64,000 bases of DNA from Hydrococcus rivularis NIES-593 (lineage in GTDB: Bacteria; Cyanobacteriota; Cyanobacteriia; Cyanobacteriales; Microcystaceae), in the NCBI RefSeq assembly GCF_001904635.1, contig NZ_MRCB01000004.1, positions 159,284 through 223,283 of the forward strand, given 5' to 3'. Under the pieces are notes generated by a model. It worked only from the letters and a program-made list of their open reading frames with translations. It did not search any database and was not told the origin of the DNA. Positions 43,950-53,010 of the stretch are shown piece after piece; the stretch's first letter is position 1, and the number at the start of each line of letters is the position of its first letter. A program made the position numbers and the translations under genes.

Positions 43950-45032
43950 CTAAAATAATTGCCAATCTTTGCAATTCAACTGCTTAAATCGTTCCAACCG
44001 TTGCGAGAAGTAACTCTTATCCAACCTGCTATAGTCGTAAAATTTAGCATGATCGAGCGCGATCGCCCATGCCCAAATATATGCTGCTTGCGTTAAAGCT
44101 TGCAAACACTCAAGTTCTATATCGGTAATTTTCTCATAGGAACGATAGCCATCGAGAAAAGCTTGCCTGATAGTGCGACTCAAACCCGTCTGTAACCCAA
44201 CTTGCCAGAATTTAGCGATGTCAAAAACGCGCCATCCGTACCCGCATTGATCGAAATCGAAGAGTGTCATTTGATTATTGCGGGTAATATGAACGTTGCC
44301 GCTATGAGGATCGCCCCAACAGACCACCCAATAAGGCGATTTGGCTGGCAGACTGCTTAGTTGATTTTTAATCAAAGCGATCGCTTCTAGTAAATATTTC
44401 AAATCTTGCTGTCTGTGGTGCAAGAATGGGGCAATAATTTGTAGCGAATCGTCGAGCAAATGTTTTAAATCTAGCGGTTGGCGGTAGGCAACCGTCCTAA
44501 ATCCTTTAGTCGCTTGATGTAGCTTGGCAACGGTTTCTCCTAAAAGAAAACTTTGGGTATGATTGAAATCTCCTAATGCAATTTCTCCTGGCGCATAATG
44601 GAATAAAGCTGCATAGCGTTTTCCTTCAGGGGCATCAATTTCAACCGATAAATTTCCTTCTTTTGTCCTTAGAGGAGACGCAACAGGGATTTGGCGATCG
44701 CGTAAAAACTCCAGCAATTCTAGTTCAAAATCGATCTCGTTTTTCGATCGCCAATGATGGTGAGAAACCCTTAATATATAAGGCTTGGATAAGGTTTCTA
44801 CTAAATAAACATCGCTCAATCCCCGCCGCCAAAATAGACAATTTTTGATAAGTTCAACGTCATAGTCTGAATAGACTAAAGACGCTAAAGCGCCAGGGGC
44901 AAGTGTAGAACAGACAGTAGGAAAGGTACTATTCAGCTTCTTGGTTTTCGACTGCCTTTCAGGTATTAGTAACTCTAGAGATGATAATAAGTTCACGTGC
45001 GTTTCTCCCCCGATGTTTAGCATCTGCACCAT
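43950..45032 (-). CDS. Aminoglycoside-phosphotransferase-like (APH/homoserine kinase II family) kinase
   Basis: The 360-residue protein has an eukaryotic-kinase-like fold with LRVSHHHW (lysine-less N lobe region), the catalytic CWGDPHSGNVHI (about 242-253) and LFDFDQCGYGWRVFD metal-binding motif (about 260-274). Family members phosphorylate small molecules such as choline, homoserine or aminoglycosides; the substrate here is unknown. It lies 24 bp upstream of the broken cupin gene and is divergent from the carotenoid-desaturase-like gene, with a 389-bp AT-rich spacer. Confidence 0.85.
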   Translation of the reverse strand: MVQMLNIGGETHVNLLSSLELLIPERQSKTKKLNSTFPTVCSTLAPGALASLVYSDYDVELIKNCLFWRRGLSDVYLVETLSKPYILRVSHHHWRSKNEIDFELELLEFLRDRQIPVASPLRTKEGNLSVEIDAPEGKRYAALFHYAPGEIALGDFNHTQSFLLGETVAKLHQATKGFRTVAYRQPLDLKHLLDDSLQIIAPFLHHRQQDLKYLLEAIALIKNQLSSLPAKSPYWVVCWGDPHSGNVHITRNNQMTLFDFDQCGYGWRVFDIAKFWQVGLQTGLSRTIRQAFLDGYRSYEKITDIELECLQALTQAAYIWAWAIALDHAKFYDYSRLDKSYFSQRLERFKQLNCKDWQLF

Positions 45033-45421
45033 TCAATAAAATATTTTTTATAACTATTTAATAAGAAAAATAACTATTTATTAAATTTTGTAAATCTTTT
45101 AAAGAAAGGATCGTTTCTAGCACAGGTTTTGCTTTTGTCTTAATGCATAAGTTTTTGACAATTTTGCACTAAAAAGCTTTTTAAATTAATTTAGAATACC
45201 CCAGGCAAAACTGTCGTATCTTTAGCTACAAACACAACTTTGACAGAATGATTTTTTTAAGTTGCGATCGCGCTATCGATTTTTTTGTTGGATAAACAAA
45301 GAAAAAAGATTATAGTTGGGGATGCGATCGCTTTTGTCAATAAATCTATCTGTCTAGGTCTAGGCTTCACGCAGCTTTACGATCGTGGCATGCTAGGACA
45401 AGAAACTTAGCAGGTACGAGG
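45033..45421. other. Divergent promoter interval
   Basis: 389 bp, very AT-rich between 45035 and 45200, with two HIP1 octamers near 45265 and 45325. No gene is seen. It should hold the promoters of the APH-type kinase and the flavoprotein. Confidence 0.45.
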
Positions 45422-46933
45422 ATGTCAGAAACATCGTCACAAAAACGAGTCGTTATCGTCGGTGCGGGTTGGGCAGGATTGGGGGCAACCTACCACCTTG
45501 CCAAACAAGGATACGATGTCACTCTCCTAGAAGCTGCCCCCTATCCAGGCGGATTAGTCGCCGGATGGAAAACTCCCGGCGGACGTTCTGTAGAAGGAGG
45601 AATTCACGGTTTTTGGTATCCCTATCAAAACATTTTTAGTCTCGTCAACGAATTAGGACTCAATCCCTTCACTCCTTTTACCCGTTCCTCTCAATATTCT
45701 CCGGCGGGATTGGAAGTTGAATCCCCTATCTTTCAAAACGAACCAAGATTGCCGACGCCGTTGGGAACTTTCTTTTATACTTGCTTCAAACGCTTACCTC
45801 TAGTCGATAGACTCTCTGCCTTACCCCTTCTCTATGCCGTTATCGATTTCGATAATTCTGACGAAGCGTGGCAGCGTTATGACAGAGTAACTGCCAGGGA
45901 ATTATTTAAGCAATTTGGGGTTTCTGCAAGATTATACAAAGACTCTTTTGAACCCATGTTATTGGTGGGTTTATTTGCACCAGGGGAACAATGTAGCGCT
46001 GCTGCTGCCCTCGGAATGCTCTATTATTTTATATTGGCTCATCAACCCGATTTTGATGTTGTTTGGTGTCGGGGAACGGTGGGAGAAAAAATTTTTCAAC
46101 CGTGGGTGGAGAAGATAGAAAAAATAGGCGGAAAAGTCCTCACGAATAAACGAGTTGATGACATTATTTTAGATGCAATGGGTAATGCTAAAGCCGTTGT
46201 TTGTGGAGAAGAAACTTTCGATGCAGATGCCGTAATTTTTGCCGTTAGCGTCAGTGGAATTAAAAAGATTGTCGCGGGTAGTAAGACATTAAATGCTTAT
46301 CCAGAATTTCGTAATTTAATGAATTTGGGAGGAATTGATGTATTAGCCGTACGGTTGTGGTTCGATCGCAAGATTAGTATTCCTCTGCCATCTAATGCTT
46401 GTTTTGGTTTCGATCCCACGACGGGATGGACATTTTTCGATCTCAATACTTTACAGGATGAATACAAACACGAATCGGGTAGCGTAGTCGAAGCCGACTT
46501 TTATCATGCCAATCAATTATTGCCTATGACAGACGAAGAAATTGTGGCAAAAGTTCATCAAGATTTAGCTACTTGCGTTCCCGAATTTCGAGAGGCAAAA
46601 GTCGTAGATAGAAGTATTATTCGAGTTCGTCAAGGAGTGACTCATTTTGCCCCAGGTAGCTATCAATATCTCCTGAGAGCAAAAACTAGCATTCCTAACT
46701 TATTTATGAGTGGCGATTGGATTGTAACCAATCATGGTTCTTGGTCGCAAGAAAAAGCCTACGTGACGGGTTTGGAGGCGGCAAATCTTGTTATCGAACG
46801 CTTTGGCATAGGAGAAGCGGCAAAAATCATTCCAGTAGAAGCAGACGAACCCCATATTCAGATAGCGCGAACGATTAATAAAACAGTACGCGAGATCGGT
46901 AAGAATCTTCTGCCGAATTTTTGGCTACCATAG
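45422..46933 (+). CDS. Carotenoid-desaturase-like FAD-dependent oxidoreductase
   Basis: The 503-residue flavoprotein has the dinucleotide motif VVIVGAGWAGLGATYHLAKQGYDV near the N terminus (GxGxxG at 14-19), a GGL-x-x-GW block and the C-terminal MSGDWI-x(10)-SQEKAYVTGLEAAN FAD motif, as in phytoene and zeta-carotene desaturases and amine oxidases. It could act on carotenoids or related isoprenoids; I cannot assign the substrate. The small membrane protein gene follows after 30 bp, suggesting one transcript. Confidence 0.85.
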   Translation: MSETSSQKRVVIVGAGWAGLGATYHLAKQGYDVTLLEAAPYPGGLVAGWKTPGGRSVEGGIHGFWYPYQNIFSLVNELGLNPFTPFTRSSQYSPAGLEVESPIFQNEPRLPTPLGTFFYTCFKRLPLVDRLSALPLLYAVIDFDNSDEAWQRYDRVTARELFKQFGVSARLYKDSFEPMLLVGLFAPGEQCSAAAALGMLYYFILAHQPDFDVVWCRGTVGEKIFQPWVEKIEKIGGKVLTNKRVDDIILDAMGNAKAVVCGEETFDADAVIFAVSVSGIKKIVAGSKTLNAYPEFRNLMNLGGIDVLAVRLWFDRKISIPLPSNACFGFDPTTGWTFFDLNTLQDEYKHESGSVVEADFYHANQLLPMTDEEIVAKVHQDLATCVPEFREAKVVDRSIIRVRQGVTHFAPGSYQYLLRAKTSIPNLFMSGDWIVTNHGSWSQEKAYVTGLEAANLVIERFGIGEAAKIIPVEADEPHIQIARTINKTVREIGKNLLPNFWLP

Positions 46934-46963
46934 TAAAGATGTTATGGGAGACGCAATTAGAAA

Positions 46964-47329
46964 ATGTTTGGAAAACCGCAAAAAGAAAATAAACCCTCCG
47001 ATCCTGCCGATTTGCTAGATACTATGATGTCATCTCAACTAACGAAAACAGAAGAAAAAACGGAAGAGTTCGAGTTATTCGATCGCTCCAATCGAGAACC
47101 TACCCAAGAGAGTTCTGAACTTGTTAATACAGTAGAAAAAATAAGCAGAATTATTTCTCCCTATTTCATTGTTATTGTTGGATTAGTTTTATACGATAAT
47201 AATTTCTTGATTGGAACGACTCTTATCGCGATCGGTATCCTATCTCTTTTAAAAGTTTCTTGTCAAGATATTATAGATGTAATAGAAGATATCAAAAATA
47301 TATTTGTCTCGACAGAAACTAAAAAATAA
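46964..47329 (+). CDS. Small hypothetical membrane protein
   Basis: The 121-residue protein has a polar, acidic N-terminal half (about 1-62) and one or two closely spaced membrane helices (about 65-100), then a charged tail. Family not recognised. It follows the carotenoid-desaturase-like gene by 30 bp, in operon-like arrangement. Confidence 0.6.
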   Translation: MFGKPQKENKPSDPADLLDTMMSSQLTKTEEKTEEFELFDRSNREPTQESSELVNTVEKISRIISPYFIVIVGLVLYDNNFLIGTTLIAIGILSLLKVSCQDIIDVIEDIKNIFVSTETKK

Positions 47330-47342
47330 AATTGCTTGGATT

Positions 47343-47546
47343 TTAAATTGCTTTTTGCTTTCTAGATAAAACTCCCAATTCCAGCACTAGGAATGTCCCA
47401 ATGACGGTTGAGGGTTCGGGAATCTCTTGCGTCTGATATGCTTGAGTGGGATCGCAATGATAAGCTTGACCAAAAGTAATAATAATAGAAATGGCGATCG
47501 CACTGACAACGATTAAAGCTACCTCACTATTCTCTCTAGCCAGACT
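47343..47546 (-). pseudogene. PEP-CTERM protein remnant
   Basis: Without an ATG, GTG or TTG start, the minus-strand frame reads a signal-peptide-like helix (ALIVVSAIAISIIITFGQAY) and, within 15 residues, a PEP-CTERM sorting tail: EIPEPSTVIGTF, a hydrophobic helix and LSRKQKAI before the stop at 47343. The body of the exported protein is missing. PEP-CTERM tails are recognised by exosortase in cyanobacteria. This looks like an internal deletion that joined the two ends of the gene. Confidence 0.7.
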
Positions 47547-47713
47547 TTATACGACTAACCGACAATTGCCATACCATTGACTCAAATGACTCAAATCATG
47601 CTCAATTTCTTCAAGGATTGCGATCGCATCTATGATTGATGGGAGCATCAGCCGCGTACGTTAGCGAACACTGACTCAACCCGTCCTCCTCACGAATTCT
47701 TAGTGCCATTCAG
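47547..47713. other. Non-coding remainder before the alpha/alpha-barrel gene
   Basis: About 170 bp with a 33-codon minus-strand open frame (MLPSIIDAIAILEEIE start, near 47640) that looks coding-like but is too short to assign. It may be another gene fossil. Confidence 0.35.
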
Positions 47714-48715
47714 TTATATTCCTATTAGTTCTGTAGATATTTCTCTCAACCATATGGCAATTTCTGCTGTTTGATCGAAGGAAACGTGGGGAGGTTCATC
47801 TTTCAACCAAGCACCACTCGGATCTTGAATGTTCAAAAGATAATCTACAATGCTTTTAGCCAAATCGATATATCGTGTTTCTCTAGTCAGATTAGCCACG
47901 ACTGCTGAACCCCAAGCTACCTTATGACTAAAATGAAATTCCCGAATGTTTTCGTGACAGTCGAGCGCAAAATCAAGATACTTTTTAGCACAATCTAGAT
48001 AGCCATCTTCATTACTTGCCTGATAAAGCTTGCCTAAGAAGGCGATGGGGTATCCAATCATAAAATATGCTTGTAATGGTTTAACGGCACTAACTTGATA
48101 AAAGATCTCTTTCTCGTGAGCATAATTAGTTATAAGTTCACCATTGTCATCTAAACGAAGATAAAAACCCGATTTTAGCTCTGGCTGCATCGAGATAAAC
48201 TTTTTTAATAAATTCCCTGCGCTTTTAGCTCGATCGAGTTCGCCAAAATACAAAGCAGCTAATCCAAGATGAGCGGTTGTCAGGACATCTACAACATTAT
48301 TTGATTTACCGTAAGGTTTATTAGTAGTAAATCCTCCGTTCTTTTCATGGAAGAAGGATTTAAGGTACTGATATGCCTTCGTAGCAACATCAAAGCGTCC
48401 CATTTTTTGAGCCGCGATCGCAATCCAAGCATTTGTATATGCCCAATATTCCTCAAAAGCATCATTGGCGCTTTTCAAATCAGATGATGTCTTAAAATCG
48501 CCATCTAGCTGCAAAAATCTGGTTTTAATTGTCCTTAAAATGAGACTGGCTTCCTCGCTCAGACCAGATAGATAAAATAGGTAAGGAGATTTGTAATAAC
48601 AAGCCAGATCGCCGATTTTAAGACCGTATGAACCATCAGACTGAATCTTTTGTGTTAGCCATGCTAATGCTCTATGAGAACTTTTCTGACATTTTTCTAG
48701 CCACTCTACATCCAT
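47714..48715 (-). CDS. Alpha/alpha-barrel protein of the prenyltransferase/glycoside hydrolase fold type
   Basis: The 333-residue protein is built of paired helices with repeating GxW/GGF turns (SDGSYGLKIGD, EKNGGFTTN, PSGAWLKDEP), which suggests an (alpha/alpha) toroid as in terpene cyclases and unsaturated-glycan hydrolases. No catalytic DxDD or other diagnostic motif is apparent, so function is open. I choose ATG 48715 because GAGGAG lies 8 nt upstream; the open frame from 48748 lacks such a site. No signal peptide. Flanked by gene fossils on both sides. Confidence 0.7.
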   Translation of the reverse strand: MDVEWLEKCQKSSHRALAWLTQKIQSDGSYGLKIGDLACYYKSPYLFYLSGLSEEASLILRTIKTRFLQLDGDFKTSSDLKSANDAFEEYWAYTNAWIAIAAQKMGRFDVATKAYQYLKSFFHEKNGGFTTNKPYGKSNNVVDVLTTAHLGLAALYFGELDRAKSAGNLLKKFISMQPELKSGFYLRLDDNGELITNYAHEKEIFYQVSAVKPLQAYFMIGYPIAFLGKLYQASNEDGYLDCAKKYLDFALDCHENIREFHFSHKVAWGSAVVANLTRETRYIDLAKSIVDYLLNIQDPSGAWLKDEPPHVSFDQTAEIAIWLREISTELIGI

Positions 48716-48809
48716 TTGATGTACTCCTCGACCAAGAAGAAAACTCAAAGCTGCACTATCTTTATTTCTAACGTACCTATCGCATATTGCTCTTTAAGAT
48801 ATGCGATCG

Positions 48810-49028
48810 CTATTTAACAACCCCTAGTACCTGGTATAGATAAAAATGCTGGCAATTTTGGAAATGATTTTGATGAAAACCAATTAAAATCGTCATTGTC
48901 TCGCTTAAAAAGAGGTTTTTAGCCCTATGTCGCTGCTGTTCTCCATGATTTAACAGTTTCTCTGGCCATTTTGCTTCAAACTCTTGACAAAAATCATCTA
49001 CATGACAAAATAAAACGTCTAATACCAA
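48810..49028 (-). mobile_element. IS982-family transposase N-terminal fragment
   Basis: The 72-codon frame, starting with TTG, reads DVLFCHVDDFCQEFE, then KRNG-like charged residues and LSETMTILIGFHQNHFQNCQHFYL, which is the conserved N-terminal part of IS982 transposases. It stops after about 70 codons; the DDE catalytic core is absent. Its 5' end abuts the MITE-like element at 49022. It is a truncated, inactive insertion sequence remnant. Confidence 0.8.
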
Positions 49029-49117
49029 TTTTCAGGTTTTCGCGATCGACATTCTTCTCCCCTCTCCCTATTTGAGAGAGGGGTTGAGGGTGAGGGCGAT
49101 CGACTATCAAATGGTAT
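49022..49117. repeat. MITE-like element with ATACCA ends and internal hairpin
   Basis: ATACCAATTTT (49022) and AAATGGTAT (49109) form inverted ends about 96 bp apart. Inside is CCCCTCTC/GAGAGGGG (49059-49066 and 49076-49083) with a short loop, followed by GTTGAGGGTGAGGGC. It overlaps the IS982 remnant's 5' edge. The same end motif bounds the element at 20677. Confidence 0.55.
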
Positions 49118-49192
49118 AAACTAAACATGGGACAGGTTATCTGAATTGTTGGTACTTTCAGCTTACTACCCATCCTTTTCCTTATCCGGAAC

Positions 49193-50968
49193 TCAGGTTA
49201 GTGATATCCTTATTTTTTCTACGACCAACCATCCCCCAGAAAAATTACATTGTCCCAACAGAGAAACTAACTGACCATTCCTACAATTTTGTAATTGCAG
49301 ATTCACTTCAGGGCGCGTAGTAATTAACGACCAGGTTTTCTTTCCTTGTTGGGTTGGCTCGGTTAAAGTAATGTTATATTGCTGATGCTGACGTGCATGA
49401 AAGACTCCCGTAAAATAACTACAATTTTGTGCTTCAAAAACTATCTCTTGACAATGGCAATTTCCATCTAGCGGATAGTCTTCTGGATGGTCTAAATAAT
49501 ATTTTTGCCAGTAAAGCCAATCGCCATGTTCGGGTGGGAGATCGAACAGAGGAATAACAGCAGAGGGAGCAATAGAATCGGTTAATAATGCTTCTTGAAG
49601 GCTTCTAATTGGTATTTCTTGCGGCTGACAATTCAACTCGATACATAATGCCGCTGCCATACCCGCCGCTTGACCGATATTCATCACGACGGGTTGTAAG
49701 CGGGTGCAACCATTGGCAATGTGGGAAACCGAAATATTTTTTTCGCAAACCAGCAAGCCTTCTGTTGCATTTGGTACTAGAGAACCATAGGGGATCGTAA
49801 AAGGCGTACCCGTCCAACGTCCGCCCCAACGAATCGATTTAGGTTGCAATGGAAAGTTGATGCCGGGATAGTGATGATCGTTAGCATAATTACCAATTGC
49901 GATCGCGCTGACTTCTCCATTTTCCGTTCTCGGCAATGCTGCAACGCACCCGCCATTAACTGGTAAAATATCGCGTTCTGCGATCGTTACTTGTCCTCTA
50001 ATTCTTCGACTTTCTCGATAGTAAGGATGGAGTGCGAAGGCATGATGTAATGATTTTTGCGGAAAAATATTTGGGGCTAGACTATAGCGTTGTCCCAATT
50101 CTGTTTGAATGAAATGGGCAAAGTTATAACTGTACCAATATGCTTGTTGAAGAAATTCTTGCCGCGATGTTTCGGATTCAATTAAACGTCCGATTCCCTC
50201 TCCATAATCGTTACCACAGATGGGCCAATTAATCATAAATAATCCCCCAGGAAGCCGCCCATAATTTAAAAATTTTTCTCCTCCATAGTTACTCCAGGCA
50301 CCCTGGAAGGAAGAGGGGGAGAGGGAGAAATGGGGGGAGGGAAAGAGAGGGAGAGAGGGAGATTCTCCGTAATCTTTTAAAATGAATACCCAAGTAGAGG
50401 CTTGTACGGGATATTTATTAGTTAGTTCGTTAAAACAGGTAGGGGCACTAGGTTCGTTAAATTCGCTTTGTAACTCCCAACCCCAACGATGGGGAACTTC
50501 TGCCAAAGCGAGTAAATCTCCTAACTCTGTGCCATCGATAGTAATTTTGGCTTTAATAATATAATCGGCAAATCTAACTCCTATAATGCGATCGCCCCGA
50601 CGAATAACTTCTAGGGGAGTTTGCCCGCTAATCCAATGTAAATTCGGTAGCTGCTTGACCCAATCGGCAAAAATTTTCGCTCCTGTGCGAGGATCGTAGG
50701 CAAACAGACTAACCCAACTGTTATCTAATCCTCCCGTTTGTCTGTGCCTTAAAGCTTGCAAATAAGCCCCCCACAGCCCGGTTTGAAAGGCGGCTAATTC
50801 ATTGCCGTCGGGGGCGCAAACGCCTGCTGCCGTCAGCATTCCGCCCAACCAAGCGAACTCGCTAACCAAAATAGTTTGAACGCCGCGACGGGCAGCTTGA
50901 ATAGCGGCGGCAGTTCCTCCCGTTCCTCCGCCAACAACGAGAACATCAGTGCTGAGTTGAGCGATCAT
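49193..50968 (-). CDS. FAD-dependent oxidoreductase (FAD_oxidored family) with in-frame low-complexity insert
   Basis: The 591-residue flavoprotein has the N-terminal FAD motif VLVVGGGTGGTAAAIQAARRG (about 9-29) and the TIDGTELGDLLALAEVP and NIGQAAGMAAALC motifs of a family related to fumarate reductase-like and xanthan-lyase-annotated proteins. The substrate is unknown. At about residues 201-219 a serine/proline/leucine-only stretch (SPSLPLFPSPHF) interrupts otherwise conserved sequence; its DNA is the purine-rich (minus: pyrimidine-rich) repeat at about 50300-50362. It lies 9 bp downstream of the PmbA-like gene, in the same orientation. Confidence 0.82.
   Translation of the reverse strand: MIAQLSTDVLVVGGGTGGTAAAIQAARRGVQTILVSEFAWLGGMLTAAGVCAPDGNELAAFQTGLWGAYLQALRHRQTGGLDNSWVSLFAYDPRTGAKIFADWVKQLPNLHWISGQTPLEVIRRGDRIIGVRFADYIIKAKITIDGTELGDLLALAEVPHRWGWELQSEFNEPSAPTCFNELTNKYPVQASTWVFILKDYGESPSLPLFPSPHFSLSPSSFQGAWSNYGGEKFLNYGRLPGGLFMINWPICGNDYGEGIGRLIESETSRQEFLQQAYWYSYNFAHFIQTELGQRYSLAPNIFPQKSLHHAFALHPYYRESRRIRGQVTIAERDILPVNGGCVAALPRTENGEVSAIAIGNYANDHHYPGINFPLQPKSIRWGGRWTGTPFTIPYGSLVPNATEGLLVCEKNISVSHIANGCTRLQPVVMNIGQAAGMAAALCIELNCQPQEIPIRSLQEALLTDSIAPSAVIPLFDLPPEHGDWLYWQKYYLDHPEDYPLDGNCHCQEIVFEAQNCSYFTGVFHARQHQQYNITLTEPTQQGKKTWSLITTRPEVNLQLQNCRNGQLVSLLGQCNFSGGWLVVEKIRISLT
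50300..50362. repeat. Pyrimidine-rich repeat inside the FAD oxidoreductase gene
   Basis: The plus strand is almost pure purine (GGGAGAGGGAG, GGGGGGAGGGAAAGAG) over some 60 bases, the complement of the CTCCC repeat family seen between genes. Confidence 0.65.
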
Positions 50969-50977
50969 TCTTTTGAG

Positions 50978-52261
50978 TTATCCCACTACCGACAATCCTT
51001 GCACGATTAACGAAGGCGTATAGCAAGAACCATTCCAATCAATGTCGCCGCCTAAAGCAACTATTTTCTTTAATGCCGTGTAAACATTGCCCGCTACCAT
51101 CGTATCTTTTACCCGCCCAACGATCTTGCCGCCTTCAACTCGATAGCCTAAATCGACATTAATCGAAAAATCGCCAGAAAGATCCGCACCGCCGCCCAAC
51201 ATTTGATCTACCAGTAATCCTTCATCTAATTGGGCGATTAACTCTTCTAGAGAACCTTTACCGGGTTCGATTAGCAAGTTAACTAAATCTGGTGTAGGAT
51301 AGCGACCCAAACCAGGACGAAATCCATTTCCAGTACTTTGAGTGCCTAGCGCGCGCGCCGTGGTTCGGTCGGTGTAAAATTGTTCGACTCGTCCTTGGGA
51401 AATCAAAGAAAGGGTTTGGGTTGGCGTTCCCTCGTCATCGAAGGGACAGCTATAGGGTTCCTTATCCGGTTGTTGAGAAAGCGTTAGCATCTCGGATGCG
51501 ACGAGTTCGCCGAGTTTGTCACTCCAGGGCGAAGATTTTTCTAGAACTGATTTGCCATTTAACGCTGCCGCTGCCGTACCCCATAACATCGTTGCCGCGT
51601 TAGCAGTAAATAAAATGGGAATGCGCCCTGTTGGAGGGGGAGCATTGGTTTGTGCCCATTGCAAGCGCTGTAGTATCTGCTTGACCACTTTGTCGGGATT
51701 GAGAGAACCTCTGGTGTATTCCCCGTCGTAAATGCCTAAAAAATCTTCTCCTCTAACCCATTCCACGCCGAGAAAATAACTGACCGAGGTGTCGGTGTAT
51801 TCGCAGTGGAGTCCTTGAGAGTTGAGTAAAATCGTCGTTTCTCGTTCGCTTTCTAACTCCGCAGTGCAAATTAAATCCGGGTAAGCATCTCGCAGTTGCG
51901 CGATCGCGTTCTTGCCGATTTCGACCAATTTTTCTACAGCTACCTCTTCTCCGACGTTTGAATAGATAGCCGTCCTCGCTTCGGCTAATTCGATGGTTTC
52001 TGGCGGATTGAGGCGCGAAAGCGCGATCGCTCTTTCTACTAAGACTTCTGGATCTACTTCGCCATACGCCACGGCTAACCCCGGACATCCCTCTCGCCAC
52101 AATCTAAGTGCCGTTCCTTCCGATTGGGAACTTTCTAACTGTTTGAGTCGATTGGCTTCAAAAAAGACAGGTCGAGACAAGGCGCGAGAATGATAGACTT
52201 CTGCGTGGCTAGCCCCTGCTTTTAGCGCTAAATCGATCGGTTTTTGCAGGTCAATGGTCAT
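50978..52261 (-). CDS. TldD/PmbA family protein (TldE/PmbA subunit type)
   Basis: The 427-residue protein spans the TldD/PmbA fold: an N-terminal domain with AGASHAEVYHSRALSR and a C-terminal domain with FRPGLGRYPTPDLVNLLIEPG and MLGGGADLSGDFSINVDLGYRVEGG. It lacks the HExxxH zinc motif of TldD, so it is the non-catalytic TldE/PmbA partner. The E. coli TldD/TldE pair is a heterodimeric protease needed for microcin B17 maturation and CcdA degradation. A TldD partner gene is not in the window. Confidence 0.87.
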   Translation of the reverse strand: MTIDLQKPIDLALKAGASHAEVYHSRALSRPVFFEANRLKQLESSQSEGTALRLWREGCPGLAVAYGEVDPEVLVERAIALSRLNPPETIELAEARTAIYSNVGEEVAVEKLVEIGKNAIAQLRDAYPDLICTAELESERETTILLNSQGLHCEYTDTSVSYFLGVEWVRGEDFLGIYDGEYTRGSLNPDKVVKQILQRLQWAQTNAPPPTGRIPILFTANAATMLWGTAAAALNGKSVLEKSSPWSDKLGELVASEMLTLSQQPDKEPYSCPFDDEGTPTQTLSLISQGRVEQFYTDRTTARALGTQSTGNGFRPGLGRYPTPDLVNLLIEPGKGSLEELIAQLDEGLLVDQMLGGGADLSGDFSINVDLGYRVEGGKIVGRVKDTMVAGNVYTALKKIVALGGDIDWNGSCYTPSLIVQGLSVVG

Positions 52262-52335
52262 CGATAGTGCAATCCGAACCCGTCCAGAACGTTACTTATA
52301 CCCATCATAGGTTCTCGATTGTCCGATCGAGAAAT

Positions 52336-52854
52336 TTATCTCGATCGCGTCTCGCGATCGACTGCCCCGGCATGATTTTTCACTCGAATAACTCGCGCTG
52401 ATAAGCCTTGCGTTTTTAGTTGGTGGAGGCGCCGTTCTGCTTGCGATCGCGTCCGAAATAGACCGACTTGAATCACCGTCTCTCCCCGACGCACGAATGC
52501 CATCGGTTCTATCTTTCGTACCCGCGCTAGAATGGCTTCGCTTCTGGCTAAAACTTCTACGCGATAGAGTTCCGCTGCTGCAGGAGAATAAGAAGGCGAA
52601 GAATGGCTAGGAATGGGATTGGGAGATGTTTGGGGTGCCCGAAACCTGTATTCTCGAACTACCGAAGCATTATTATCGGACGAAGTTGGAGAATTGGGAA
52701 CCTCGCGAACGGGAGGGGGCGGCGGCAGGCTTTCCAAGACGGGTGGCGGATTTTGCGCGATCGCAACAGTAGCATAGAAAAATCCCAAGCCGCCTTCGAG
52801 TCCCAGTAATATAAGCAATCCACTGGTTTGACGCTTCATTTTAGTTTTCCTCAC
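52336..52854 (-). CDS. Secreted proline-rich protein with SPOR-like C terminus
   Basis: The 172-residue protein has a signal peptide (about 9-33, ending AIAQ), a proline-rich linker (about 35-95) and a C-terminal domain (about 97-160) with RVEVLARSEAILARVRKIEP and VIQVGLFRTRSQAERRLHQLKTQGL. Its layout matches SPOR domains, which bind denuded peptidoglycan. It is probably periplasmic. The SPOR assignment is by pattern and is moderately sure. Confidence 0.72.
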   Translation of the reverse strand: MRKTKMKRQTSGLLILLGLEGGLGFFYATVAIAQNPPPVLESLPPPPPVREVPNSPTSSDNNASVVREYRFRAPQTSPNPIPSHSSPSYSPAAAELYRVEVLARSEAILARVRKIEPMAFVRRGETVIQVGLFRTRSQAERRLHQLKTQGLSARVIRVKNHAGAVDRETRSR

Positions 52855-53010
52855 ACCTTTGGTTATCGCTCAAGAAGGCTTTTTTCTAACTTCCTTCTCT
52901 TGGGTCAAGTTCTTTTCCAGACCGGGAAAGAGCCTAACTCGATACCTGAATTTTAATACTGATAATGTTAGCCTAGAAAAAACGGAAATAAGTCTTTAAT
53001 CTTAATAGGT

